Shown piece by piece: positions 1-6,523 of a stretch of DNA of 12,984 bases. A program made the translations under genes and the position numbers. The notes under the pieces were generated by a model, which worked only from the letters and a program-made list of their open reading frames with translations, was not told the DNA's origin and ran no database searches. Source of the stretch: Oscillospiraceae bacterium (GTDB taxonomy: Bacteria > Bacillota_A > Clostridia > Oscillospirales > CAG-272); contig SVSO01000070.1 in the NCBI GenBank assembly GCA_015064195.1, forward strand, positions 1-12,984, in the 5' to 3' direction. Position 1 is the stretch's first letter; each line of letters opens with the position of its first letter.

Positions 1-342
1 CGCTTCGATCAGCTCCACGGCTTCCTTCATCGTTGCGCAGGTGAGGCATTCGGTCATGATGTGGCGGCCGCTCTCCATCAGGCGGATGCCGAAGGGCACG
101 TGCTCGTTGGCGTAGTTGGCGAGAACGACCGCGTCCATGTCGTGCTGGAAGAAATCGTCGAAGCTCTCGTAGTATGCAATATTGTACATTCCTGCGTCCT
201 CCGCAGTTTTTCTGCACTTTTCAAGCAGAGGCGTGTATTTGTCACAGACCGCCACCAGCTCTGCCATGGGATCGTGCAGGATCTCTCTTACCATGGTCAT
301 GCCCCGTCCCGCACCGAATACGCCGAGTTTTACTTTTTTCAT
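1..342 (-). CDS. Gfo/Idh/MocA family oxidoreductase, N-terminal part (cut by window edge)
   Basis: The first 114 codons of a minus-strand gene that continues past base 1. The protein starts MKKVKLGVFGAGRG, a beta strand followed by the glycine-rich turn of an NAD(P)-binding Rossmann fold. It continues with AELVAVCDKY, VVLANYANEHVPFGIRLMESG and RHIMTECLT, matching the order in Gfo/Idh/MocA sugar and inositol dehydrogenases, where the last segment precedes the catalytic Lys region. Family members oxidise or reduce sugars, inositols or glycosides in the cytoplasm with NAD(P). The start at 342 is set by an AAGGAG-type ribosome binding site at 351-357. It is divergent from the AraC gene at 544, with its own promoter between. 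The substrate cannot be told from this part; the catalytic C-terminal domain lies outside the window. Confidence 0.9.
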   Translation of the reverse strand, partial: MKKVKLGVFGAGRGMTMVREILHDPMAELVAVCDKYTPLLEKCRKTAEDAGMYNIAYYESFDDFFQHDMDAVVLANYANEHVPFGIRLMESGRHIMTECLTCATMKEAVELIEA

Positions 343-414
343 GATGTGTTCTCCTTTTTTGTTGTTCGTTTCCGATCACCGGCGTATGAAACGGAGATCG
401 GATGGTCTGGCTTT

Positions 415-443
415 ATTATACCACACGGCGGGCGGGATTGCAA
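415..443 (-). promoter_or_regulatory. Sigma-A promoter for the Gfo/Idh/MocA gene
   Basis: On the minus strand, TTGCAA (438-443) and TATAAT (415-420) are separated by exactly 17 bp. The -10 is a perfect match and the -35 is moderate. Transcription would start near 408, giving a leader of about 65 nt before the ATG at 342. It lies back to back with the AraC promoter. Confidence 0.75.
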
Positions 444-454
444 TGGAATTATTC

Positions 455-496
455 GACTTTGCACATGGAATAATATTACCTGCTATTGACTTTGCA
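455..496. promoter_or_regulatory. Direct repeat GACTTTGCA, candidate operator between divergent promoters
   Basis: The 9-mer GACTTTGCA occurs at 455-463 and again at 488-496, 33 bp apart start to start, about three helical turns and on the same DNA face. The second copy overlaps the -35 box of the AraC promoter. AraC-family proteins commonly bind direct repeats, so this may be the binding site of the neighbouring regulator, used for autoregulation or for control of both divergent genes. The repeats are seen directly; the role is inference. Confidence 0.4.
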
Positions 497-514
497 AGGA
501 AAGCAGAGTATAAT
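486..514 (+). promoter_or_regulatory. Sigma-A promoter for the first AraC regulator
   Basis: TTGACT (486-491) and TATAAT (509-514) are separated by 17 bp, one base from full consensus. The expected start of transcription is near 521, only about 20 nt before the translation start at 544. It probably drives the AraC gene and, since there is no clear terminator before 4255, the lipoprotein and FAD oxidoreductase genes too. Confidence 0.85.
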
Positions 515-543
515 GAAAGCAAAGAAATATGGAGGATTTTTGC

Positions 544-1374
544 ATGGATCGATTTGACGGAAGCAATATCTGCAAATTTTCAAATACGGTGGAGCATGGA
601 AGCGATCTGTTTTCGCTGCAGTTCGTTTTTGAAACCATGCCTCAGCGGTTGGATAATCCGCGCTCGTATCCGGCCTTCTGCTGTTGTCTGATGACGGAGG
701 GAAGTGCGGTGCTGGAGACCGATTACGGCATTTTTTCGCTGGAAAAGGATGACGTATTTTTCACCTTCCCCGCCATGCCGTTTTCCATCGTGAACTGCGA
801 TCATGCCAAATATATGTACATTTCCTTTGTCGGCAATCAGGCCTCGGAATTTCTGAATTCCCTGGGATTCACCAGAGAAAATCCCATCTGCCGAGGCGTG
901 CGGGGACTGGAAACCACATGGTTCACGGGACTGATGAACACCACGCCGGAAAATCTGCCCATGCTGACCAAGGGATTACTATTGTACACCGGCTCGCTGC
1001 TGTCCGTCCAGCAAAAGCAGGCGACGGATGCCGCACAGCACAGCGTGATCGAGCAGATCCGTAATACCATCGACTGCTGCTATGCCAACGTCAATTTCTC
1101 TCTGCAGTATGTCTGCGATACGTACAAGTATCATCCGCAGTATATTTCAAGAAAATTTCATGAGATCACAGGACGCAGCTTTTCCGATTATCTGCAGGCC
1201 TGCCGTATCCATCATGCGTGCAATTTGTTGAACGAGACCGACCGTTCCATGCAGGAGATCGCCGTCAGCATCGGCTATCGGGACGCGCTGTATTTTTCCA
1301 AGGTTTTTCGCAAGCATATGGGAATGTCGCCCACGGAGTATCGGAAGCGGAATCCGGACAAAAAACCGGAATGA
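544..1374 (+). CDS. AraC family transcriptional regulator (cupin plus double HTH)
   Basis: A 276-residue one-component regulator. The N-terminal half resembles an AraC-type sugar-binding cupin: a beta-rich stretch TEGSAVLETDYGIFSLEKDD then VFFTFPAMPFSI, roughly residues 45-80. The C-terminal 100 residues hold the two helix-turn-helix units: SLQYVCDTYKYHPQYISRKF, then SMQEIAVSIGYRDALYFSKV, ending in the family signature KHMGMSPTEYRKR. The start at 544 is chosen over the in-frame ATG at 529 because GGAGG at 531-535 lies 8 bp before 544 and overlaps the 529 codon. It sits 40 bp upstream of a solute-binding lipoprotein and is divergent from the Gfo/Idh/MocA gene, so it likely senses a sugar and controls this locus. 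Ligand unknown. Confidence 0.93.
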   Translation: MDRFDGSNICKFSNTVEHGSDLFSLQFVFETMPQRLDNPRSYPAFCCCLMTEGSAVLETDYGIFSLEKDDVFFTFPAMPFSIVNCDHAKYMYISFVGNQASEFLNSLGFTRENPICRGVRGLETTWFTGLMNTTPENLPMLTKGLLLYTGSLLSVQQKQATDAAQHSVIEQIRNTIDCCYANVNFSLQYVCDTYKYHPQYISRKFHEITGRSFSDYLQACRIHHACNLLNETDRSMQEIAVSIGYRDALYFSKVFRKHMGMSPTEYRKRNPDKKPE

Positions 1375-1414
1375 TTCTGTTAAGTTAAAAATTTTTATAT
1401 TTGGAGGTACCCTT

Positions 1415-2911
1415 ATGAAACGCACAACATCCATTCTTCTTCTGATGGCAATGCTCGCTGCCGTATCCTGCGGTGAGGCAAGCACGAATGCCGACACTAC
1501 TGCATCGACGGATTCCGCGACGGCAACGACCGCAGCGCCCGTTGAGGAGGGCATTCCTGAGCCGGAGCTGCCGGAACTGGACTTCGGTGGTGAGGAGTTT
1601 ACTTTCCTGATGCGCGGACGCGATGCATCATCCTATGCACAGAAGCACATCTACACCGAGGAGCAGAACGGTGAGATCATCAACGATACAGTATTTGCAC
1701 GCAACAGCGCAACAGAGGAAAAATTTAACATCGTCATCAAGGCGGTGGAAAATAACTCTGACAGCGGTGCATATGATGCCGCGCGTCAGTATGTCCTGTC
1801 AAACGATCCCACCATTGATGTCATCAACATCGCGGGATATAAATTAGGCGGACTTGTCACGGAGCATATGCTTGTCGATTTCCAGACCGTTCCCCATATC
1901 AATCTTGATGCGGAATACTGGGATCAGAATGCGATCGATCAGCTGATGATCGCGAACAAGATATATATTATGCAGAATGATATCACCGTCAGCTCTGCAT
2001 CAAATGCTCGTCTCCTTTACTACAACAGAACTCTTGCTGAGAAGTACCAGCTTGACGACCCGTATGATTTGGTACAGGAGAACAAGTGGACGCTGGACAC
2101 GTTTTTCGGCATGATTCAGTCAATTTCAAGCGATCTTGACGGCGACGGCAAGTTTGATGAGCATGACCAGTACGGAATGCTGTCTGAATGGTCAGAATAT
2201 AACGGAACGATTCTCCATCTGATGGCAGGCTGCGGTGTTCGTCAAACAGTTTCGGATGCAGACGGACTGCCGATGATTGATATCATGAATGACAAGGTGG
2301 ATGACATTATTACACGCGCATATGAGGCGCTCGAAAACAACGATTATGCGATCAGCTATCAGGAATTGAGCAATACTGCGGATATCACCGGCTTTCCTCA
2401 TGTCTTCGATTATGCCCGTTCGCTCTTTGCCGGCGGTCAGTTCCTCTTTGTTCAGAACGGAAGCGAGATTACCGTGCAGTTTACCAATATGGAAGACGAT
2501 TACGGCATCGCGCCCAATCCGAAATATGATGAATCGCAGGAATCCTACTACCACTTGGTAGATAAATGTGCATGTATGTTCGCCATTCCGATCAGTGCCG
2601 GTGATCTTGAACGCATCGGTGCGGTGATGGAATATATGGCATGGCACTCCAACAAAACGCTTCTTCCTGCTTTCTACGAGGTAACGCTTGAGGGCAAGCG
2701 TCTTCGCAGTGAGCACGACGTTGAGATGCTGGAACTCGTCAAAGAGACGACGTTCTATGAGTTTTCGGATTACTACAATATCGGCCTCGCGAATATCATC
2801 TGGTCGGCCTACGAAGGTGGAGGAAATCTCGCGTCCGCTTACGCAAGACAGGAGAAAATGATGCAGATCAAACTTGACAAGCTCATCAAAACTGTCTCCG
2901 AAGCCGAATAA
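1415..2911 (+). CDS. Extracellular solute-binding lipoprotein (ABC sugar uptake)
   Basis: A 498-residue binding protein expected to be anchored outside the membrane. It has a Lys/Arg start, a hydrophobic core, and lipobox AVSC with Cys19 as the lipidated residue, then a Thr/Ser/Ala/Asp-rich linker to about residue 45. The mature domain opens with LDFGGEEFTFLMRG and has family-1-type features: VFARNSATEEKFNI, NKWTLDTFFGM, and a Ca-binding EF-hand-like loop DLDGDGKFDEHDQ at residues 240-252. GGAGG at 1403-1407 sets the start. It is clearly paralogous to the lipoprotein at 9779: both share DFGG-EF, the EF-hand-like loop and a P-KxDExQESY segment near residue 370. No permease or ATPase gene is adjacent, which is unusual for a sugar ABC operon. 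The ligand is probably an oligosaccharide; unproven. Confidence 0.9.
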   Translation: MKRTTSILLLMAMLAAVSCGEASTNADTTASTDSATATTAAPVEEGIPEPELPELDFGGEEFTFLMRGRDASSYAQKHIYTEEQNGEIINDTVFARNSATEEKFNIVIKAVENNSDSGAYDAARQYVLSNDPTIDVINIAGYKLGGLVTEHMLVDFQTVPHINLDAEYWDQNAIDQLMIANKIYIMQNDITVSSASNARLLYYNRTLAEKYQLDDPYDLVQENKWTLDTFFGMIQSISSDLDGDGKFDEHDQYGMLSEWSEYNGTILHLMAGCGVRQTVSDADGLPMIDIMNDKVDDIITRAYEALENNDYAISYQELSNTADITGFPHVFDYARSLFAGGQFLFVQNGSEITVQFTNMEDDYGIAPNPKYDESQESYYHLVDKCACMFAIPISAGDLERIGAVMEYMAWHSNKTLLPAFYEVTLEGKRLRSEHDVEMLELVKETTFYEFSDYYNIGLANIIWSAYEGGGNLASAYARQEKMMQIKLDKLIKTVSEAE

Positions 2912-2932
2912 TATTCACCAGAGGTAACAGTC

Positions 2933-4255
2933 ATGCTTACAAAAGAACTTGCAAAGCTTTGCGGCTGGAAGGAAAACGGCCGCTATGATGCGGTGGTCGT
3001 CGGTGCCGGTTCTGCCGGTGTCGGTGCCGCCATCGCAGCCGCAAGAAGGGGAATGCGCGTCGCGCTGATCGAAAGCTACGGCTTTGCCGGCGGCGTGGCG
3101 ACGAAATCCTGCGTTCCGCTTTATTTCGGCTTCGGCATCGACGGCAAGCAGTCCACCGCCGGTCTGTCGGAGGAATTCATCCGCCGCATGGACGAGGTGG
3201 GCGCGGCATCGTTCATCACCAGCAAGGACTGCGCATTTCCCGAATTCCGTCCCATCGCCGGCCGTCCGCTGACCAAAAGAATCCAGCTCCATCCCGAGAC
3301 GATGAAGCTCATGCACCGACGTATGCTGGAGGAAGCGGGCGTGGAGTGCATTTTCTACGCGCAGATGGTGGATGCCGTTACGGATGGCGACCGGATTGAG
3401 GCACTGCTCGTCAATTTCCTCGAAGGTCCCGGCCTCGTGTACGCTGACTATTTCATCGACTGCACCGGTGACGCGCTGATGTTCCGGCAGGCAGGCGTTC
3501 CGGTCAACAAGTATGCGGAGGAGGACGGTATGCACAAATCCATGTTCTTCTTCGTGGGAGGCGTCACGCCGTTCGATCACGATTACAACAGTCAGCTCTA
3601 TTTAGAAGCCCGTGCCGCAGGCCGTCTGCCGGAGAAGGTATGGCATTACTTCGGCTATTCGCTCTCCCTCAATCCCGGCGTTGTCAATGTCGCCGTCTGC
3701 TACAACGAGGGCGATGCGCTGAATTCGCGCGATATGAGCCGCATGGACGGCGAGATGCGCGAGAATGTCTTCGCTATCGTGGACTATCTCCGGAAGGAAA
3801 TGCCCGGCTTCTCCCGCTGTTATTTGCTGGAGACCGCCGCGCACGTCGGCGTGCGTGTCGGACAGGGCATCGTCGGCATGGATTCGGTATCGAAGGAGCT
3901 GATCGCTGCAGGCATGGCAACGGATACGCCGGTCGCGCTCATCAACCGCTCCTACGGCGCTCATGCCAACAGCAGTAAGACTTTCATGGCGACATGGTCG
4001 CATAGCTCCAGCGGCTTCAGCGCCGTTCCGATGGGCGCGCTGGTATCCCCGTCGCTCTCCAATGCGCTGGCGGCCGGACGCTGTATTTCCGCTGATCCGC
4101 ACACGGTGGCCACCTTCCGCATGATGAACACCTGCATGACGCTCGGTGAAGCAGCAGGAATCATGGCATCGCTCGGCGGCGATATGCGTACGCTTGCGTA
4201 CGCGCGCCTGCGCCCGGAGCTTGACAAGGCCGGATTTATTCTGGAAGAAAAATAA
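2933..4255 (+). CDS. FAD-dependent oxidoreductase (FAD_oxidored / PF12831-like)
   Basis: A 440-residue flavoprotein. Near the N-terminus, DAVVVGAGSAGVGAAIAAAR carries the dinucleotide-binding GxGxxG at residues 24-29, with Glu47 in ALIESYGFAGG placed to bind the adenosine ribose. Near the C-terminus, GRCISADPHTVATFRMMNTC and the following LGEAAGIMASLGG (from residue 382) form the second FAD-contacting motif typical of this family, in which the function of most members is unknown. There is no signal peptide, so it is cytoplasmic. GAGGT at 2921-2925 sets the start, 21 bp after the lipoprotein stop, which indicates co-transcription. Family members accompany carbohydrate catabolic genes, so oxidation of a sugar or glycoside is plausible, but no substrate can be read from sequence. 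Confidence 0.9.
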   Translation: MLTKELAKLCGWKENGRYDAVVVGAGSAGVGAAIAAARRGMRVALIESYGFAGGVATKSCVPLYFGFGIDGKQSTAGLSEEFIRRMDEVGAASFITSKDCAFPEFRPIAGRPLTKRIQLHPETMKLMHRRMLEEAGVECIFYAQMVDAVTDGDRIEALLVNFLEGPGLVYADYFIDCTGDALMFRQAGVPVNKYAEEDGMHKSMFFFVGGVTPFDHDYNSQLYLEARAAGRLPEKVWHYFGYSLSLNPGVVNVAVCYNEGDALNSRDMSRMDGEMRENVFAIVDYLRKEMPGFSRCYLLETAAHVGVRVGQGIVGMDSVSKELIAAGMATDTPVALINRSYGAHANSSKTFMATWSHSSSGFSAVPMGALVSPSLSNALAAGRCISADPHTVATFRMMNTCMTLGEAAGIMASLGGDMRTLAYARLRPELDKAGFILEEK

Positions 4256-4262
4256 GAAAAAC

Positions 4263-4305
4263 GAAACTGCTGCAAGTGCACTGCGAAGTGGCTTGCAGCA
4301 GTTTC
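4263..4305 (-). terminator. Strong hairpin with the T-run on the minus side
   Basis: Perfect 14-bp inverted repeat GAAACTGCTGCAAG (4263-4276) / CTTGCAGCAGTTTC (4292-4305). Inside it, CACT-GCGA-AGTG adds four more pairs around a GNRA-type loop. Read on the minus strand, the stem is followed by GTTTTTCTTATTTTTC, a good intrinsic-terminator tail. On the plus strand the following bases (ATTTCCC) have only three T. It therefore looks like the terminator of a minus-strand gene, and may also stabilise the 3' end of the plus-strand message. Confidence 0.7.
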
Positions 4306-4323
4306 ATTTCCCAAGCTTTCCGC

Positions 4324-4386
4324 TCAGCTGACTTTCGTCAGTACAATATCACAGAAGGAGTAGGATTCGGGAATCACATCCTTGAG
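4324..4386 (-). pseudogene. Orphan C-terminal tail of a lost minus-strand gene
   Basis: Read on the minus strand, this codes for LKDVIPESYSF then CDIVLTKVS and a TGA stop at 4326-4324. Its codon choice is like the real genes here. The hairpin terminator at 4305-4263 begins 18 bp after the stop, which is normal spacing. Upstream on the minus strand the frame runs into the antisense of the alpha-galactosidase and loses any protein-like look, so only about 20 codons survive. I do not recognise the parent protein. The junction near 4382-4387 coincides with the start of the alpha-galactosidase. The reading is inference from protein-likeness plus terminator position. Confidence 0.45.
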
Positions 4387-5944
4387 CGTGAGATTGAATG
4401 CCGAACGCACGCCCTTCCGCTTTGAGGAAGGCGACGAAAACCCCACCGATGCACGTGTGGAGTTTATTCGCACGGAGAATGGTATGAAGGTCGTGCTCCT
4501 TCCTTCGTCCGATGCTGTCAAGCAGCTCCGCATCCGTTACAACGGTACACTGGCTTCCGGCAGCGGCATCGTGAACGTGCTTGGCGATGCTGCCGAACGC
4601 TCCTCACCGACCGAACTGCAGTGGAAGACCTTCAATCCCCACGAAAAGCTTGCATGGTATGTACAGCTTACCGACGGCGAACGTCTTGACGGCTACGGCG
4701 TGAAGACAGGTACAGACTGCTTCGCGTGGTGGCAGTGCGACCCCGCCGGACTGACGCTCTGGCTTGATGTCCGCAGCGGCTCGAACGGCATCCGCCTCAC
4801 CGAACCGCTCATCTGCTGCGAGATCGTCTGCCGTGAGGGAAGATCCGGCGAAACCCCGTTTGTCTCCGCGCGGGCATTCTGCTGTATGATGTGCCCCGCT
4901 CCGAAGCCGCAGAAAGCACCGCTGTACGGCTTCAACAACTGGTACTGGGCTTATGGCGGAATCGACGAGGCGACCGTGCTTCATGAGGCGGAGTACCTCG
5001 GCGCACTGACTGAGGGAATTGCCGCCAGACCGTATATGGTCATTGATGACGGCTGGCAGCTCCCTCATGCTGCGGGCTACAACGGAGGCCCATGGAATCT
5101 CTCCAACGAACGCTTTGCCGACGGTATGCAGGCCACCGCCGAACACATCGCCGAGCGTGGCTGCAAGGCGGGCATCTGGTTCCGGCCGCTGCTCACCATG
5201 TCGCACGTTCCGGATGAGGCAGTTTACCGGAGTCCGGCGCAGAAGGTGGGCGTGGTCCTCGATCCGTCCCATCCCTTCGCGCTGGAAAAGATCGCCGCCG
5301 ATGTTTCACGCATCGCAGGATGGGGCTACTCACTCATCAAGCACGACTTTTCCACCTACGATCTCTTCGGCCGCATTGTCGGCACGGCAAACAGCTTCTA
5401 CGATGAAACAAAGACCACCGCCCAGATTGTGCGGGGACTGTATGAGACCATTTCCGCTGCATCCGGCGATGCAGCTGTTCTCGGCTGCAATGTGATCGGT
5501 CATCTCTCCGCAGGACTTCATGAGGCACAGCGTGTTGGCGATGATACCTCCGGACGCTCCTTTGAATGGACACGCCGTCACGGCATCCACAGCATGATGC
5601 GCTTGCCGCAGACACACACCTTCTTTTCCGTTGATCCTGACTGCGCGGCATTCACCGCCCGTGTTCCGAAGGCGGAAAACTTCGATTTTCTCGAAGCATC
5701 CGCCATTTCCGGATGCGCCGTCTTCGCCTCGGTAACGCCCGGCATCCTGACGCCCGACGAGGAGGTAAGATTGCAAAAAATCCTCCGCATCGCCGCCGAA
5801 ATCACGCCCGATCGCTTTGCGGAACCGCTGGACTGGACGCGCACCAATGCTCCCGCCGAATATCGCTTTGACGGCGCGGAATACCAATATGACTGGTATC
5901 GCTATTACGGCGGCGCACGTTCGGATATCACATGGACTTTATAA
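4382..5944 (+). CDS. Alpha-galactosidase-like glycoside hydrolase (GH36/GH27 clan), abnormal 5' end
   Basis: A 520-residue (beta/alpha)8-barrel hydrolase expected to release terminal alpha-galactose from raffinose-type or galactomannan oligosaccharides in the cytoplasm; no signal peptide. An N-terminal beta-domain covers about residues 1-170. The barrel follows with YGFNNWYW, MVIDDGWQ (Asp222-Asp223), and LIKHDFST, where Asp322 is the likely nucleophile. RVGDDTSG has Asp387 or Asp388 as the likely acid/base. The C-terminus looks complete. The start is a problem: the frame opens after a TAG at 4361-4363, the only early codons are TTG 4382, GTG 4388 and TTG 4394, and none has a ribosome binding site at normal distance (AAGGAG at 4355-4360 is about 21 bp before 4382). 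Sequence just upstream seems to belong to another gene, so translation may be weak or lost. Confidence 0.85.
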   Translation: MSVRLNAERTPFRFEEGDENPTDARVEFIRTENGMKVVLLPSSDAVKQLRIRYNGTLASGSGIVNVLGDAAERSSPTELQWKTFNPHEKLAWYVQLTDGERLDGYGVKTGTDCFAWWQCDPAGLTLWLDVRSGSNGIRLTEPLICCEIVCREGRSGETPFVSARAFCCMMCPAPKPQKAPLYGFNNWYWAYGGIDEATVLHEAEYLGALTEGIAARPYMVIDDGWQLPHAAGYNGGPWNLSNERFADGMQATAEHIAERGCKAGIWFRPLLTMSHVPDEAVYRSPAQKVGVVLDPSHPFALEKIAADVSRIAGWGYSLIKHDFSTYDLFGRIVGTANSFYDETKTTAQIVRGLYETISAASGDAAVLGCNVIGHLSAGLHEAQRVGDDTSGRSFEWTRRHGIHSMMRLPQTHTFFSVDPDCAAFTARVPKAENFDFLEASAISGCAVFASVTPGILTPDEEVRLQKILRIAAEITPDRFAEPLDWTRTNAPAEYRFDGAEYQYDWYRYYGGARSDITWTL

Positions 5945-5969
5945 TATCTCATTAAGAATATCAAACAGA

Positions 5970-6020
5970 AAAGGCGTTCATTTCGATACAGAAAGGTTCT
6001 GTACAGAGATGGACGCCTTT
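5970..6020 (+). terminator. Nested hairpin after alpha-galactosidase, possible terminator
   Basis: The outer stem AAAGGCGTTCAT (5970-5981) pairs with ATGGACGCCTTT (6009-6020), with one G-U pair. The inner stem TACAGAA (5987-5993) pairs with TTCTGTA (5997-6003) around a 3-base loop. It begins 25 bp after the alpha-galactosidase stop. Only three T follow on the plus strand (TTTGCCC), so it may be a weak terminator or an RNA-stabilising 3' structure. Confidence 0.55.
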
Positions 6021-6030
6021 GCCCATTGAT

Positions 6031-6099
6031 ATGAAGAAGGCAATGACGGCTTTCATGCTGACCGCAGTCTGCTCCTGCGGCGGTCGGCAACGGCTATGA
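6031..6099 (+). pseudogene. Severed lipoprotein signal peptide (solute-binding protein 5' remnant)
   Basis: ATG at 6031 opens MKKAMTAFMLTAVCSCGG, which has a basic start, hydrophobic core and a Cys-Gly-Gly lipobox end. It closely parallels the signal peptide of the intact binding protein at 9779 (MKKTLSKLL...ASCGG). Four residues later it stops (TGA 6097-6099). No ribosome binding site is visible and no binding-protein body follows. It is best read as the 5' remnant of a third solute-binding lipoprotein. A chance frame is possible but unlikely given the full tripartite signal plus CGG. Confidence 0.5.
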
Positions 6100-6157
6100 T
6101 GTGCGCCGGATCACTCGCATTCCCGGTGTCGGCCAGTCCCCGAATCCGCAGTTTTTG

Positions 6158-6304
6158 CTATTTCGTAGATTTTTTCGTCTCGGACGGCGTTTCACAGGTC
6201 AGCTCCCGATAGGTGCGGGTGAAATACTGGAGGGACGAGAATCCGCACAGCTCGGGGATGCGGCTGACCGAATGATCGCTGTAAAGCAGGAGATTGCGGG
6301 CTGA
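6158..6304 (-). pseudogene. AraC family regulator, C-terminal remnant
   Basis: Read on the minus strand, this encodes about 48 residues: ARNLLLYSDHSVSRIPELCG, then FSSLQYFTRTYRELTCETPSE and KKSTK, ending at TAG (6160-6158). That is the second helix-turn-helix and closing signature of an AraC protein, where the usual forms are IAELxGF and TGxTPSEYR. Two usually conserved positions are changed (Ala to Pro in IPE, Gly to Cys in TCETP). The cupin domain and first helix-turn-helix are absent upstream, where the frame continues as non-protein-like sequence to 6487. It differs in sequence from both intact AraC proteins here, so it is the relic of a third regulator. Confidence 0.72.
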
Positions 6305-6314
6305 CGGCTGCGGG

Positions 6315-6401
6315 AACGTTTCCGGTGAATGGGAAATCGCATGGGATGAGTCTGAGGTGACGCTGCTTGTTGACGGCGCTGTTGTGCAGACACAACCGAA
6401 G
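6315..6401 (+). pseudogene. Possible fragment of an extracellular beta-sandwich domain
   Basis: The plus frame reads NVSGEWEIAWDESEVTLLV then DGAVVQTQPK, with codon use like real genes in the window. The pattern of a Trp-rich strand, acidic turn, hydrophobic strand and VDG turn resembles the W-D-E-x-F-VDG segment of concanavalin-like lectin/GH16-type sandwiches. The open frame continues to 6596, but the rest looks random, overlaps an AraC gene antisense, and has no start with a ribosome binding site. Weak call. Confidence 0.25.
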
Positions 6402-6523
6402 CATACTGCCGGCTTCAATCGTTTTTTTGTTTTTATTTGCCTCTCAGCATTTTGGGGAGCATCATCGCGCGCAGTTTTGTGTTCCATCGCTTCCTGCGGC
6501 GGCTCAACTCCGGCAGAACGGGA

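Larger units (their letters stand above)
5945..6523. other. Gene-poor stretch with hairpin and fragments of decayed genes
   Basis: About 580 bp without an intact gene. In order: a nested hairpin (5970-6020); a lipoprotein signal peptide with no body (6031-6099); a stretch to about 6157 in which I see nothing firm; the 3' end of an AraC gene on the minus strand (6158-6304); and a plus-frame stretch resembling part of an extracellular domain (6315-6401). Then come a T-rich run (about 6419-6440) with no stem before it, and a remainder to 6523 where only SIASCGGSTPA faintly recalls another lipobox. This is the look of repeated deletion and recombination between paralogous binding-protein/AraC cassettes. 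Confidence 0.6.

Noticed and set aside
61..489. Plus-strand frame over the left edge
   Set aside because: It is antisense to the Gfo/Idh/MocA gene and then runs through the divergent promoters.
529..543. Upstream ATG at 529 as start of the first AraC gene
   Set aside because: It overlaps the GGAGG sequence, which is correctly placed for the ATG at 544; starting at 529 would leave no ribosome binding site.
4186..4203. Two copies of the palindrome GCGTACGC separated by TT
   Set aside because: It lies inside the FAD oxidoreductase coding region and is explained by the codons Met-Arg-Thr-Leu-Ala-Tyr-Ala; no sign of a regulatory role.
6419..6440. T-rich run as an intrinsic terminator
   Set aside because: No convincing stem precedes it on the plus strand, only the short GCCGGC.
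6158..6487. Open minus-strand frame of 109 codons as an intact small protein
   Set aside because: Only its last ~48 residues look like a real protein (AraC end); the rest is low in protein character and has no promoter or ribosome binding site.
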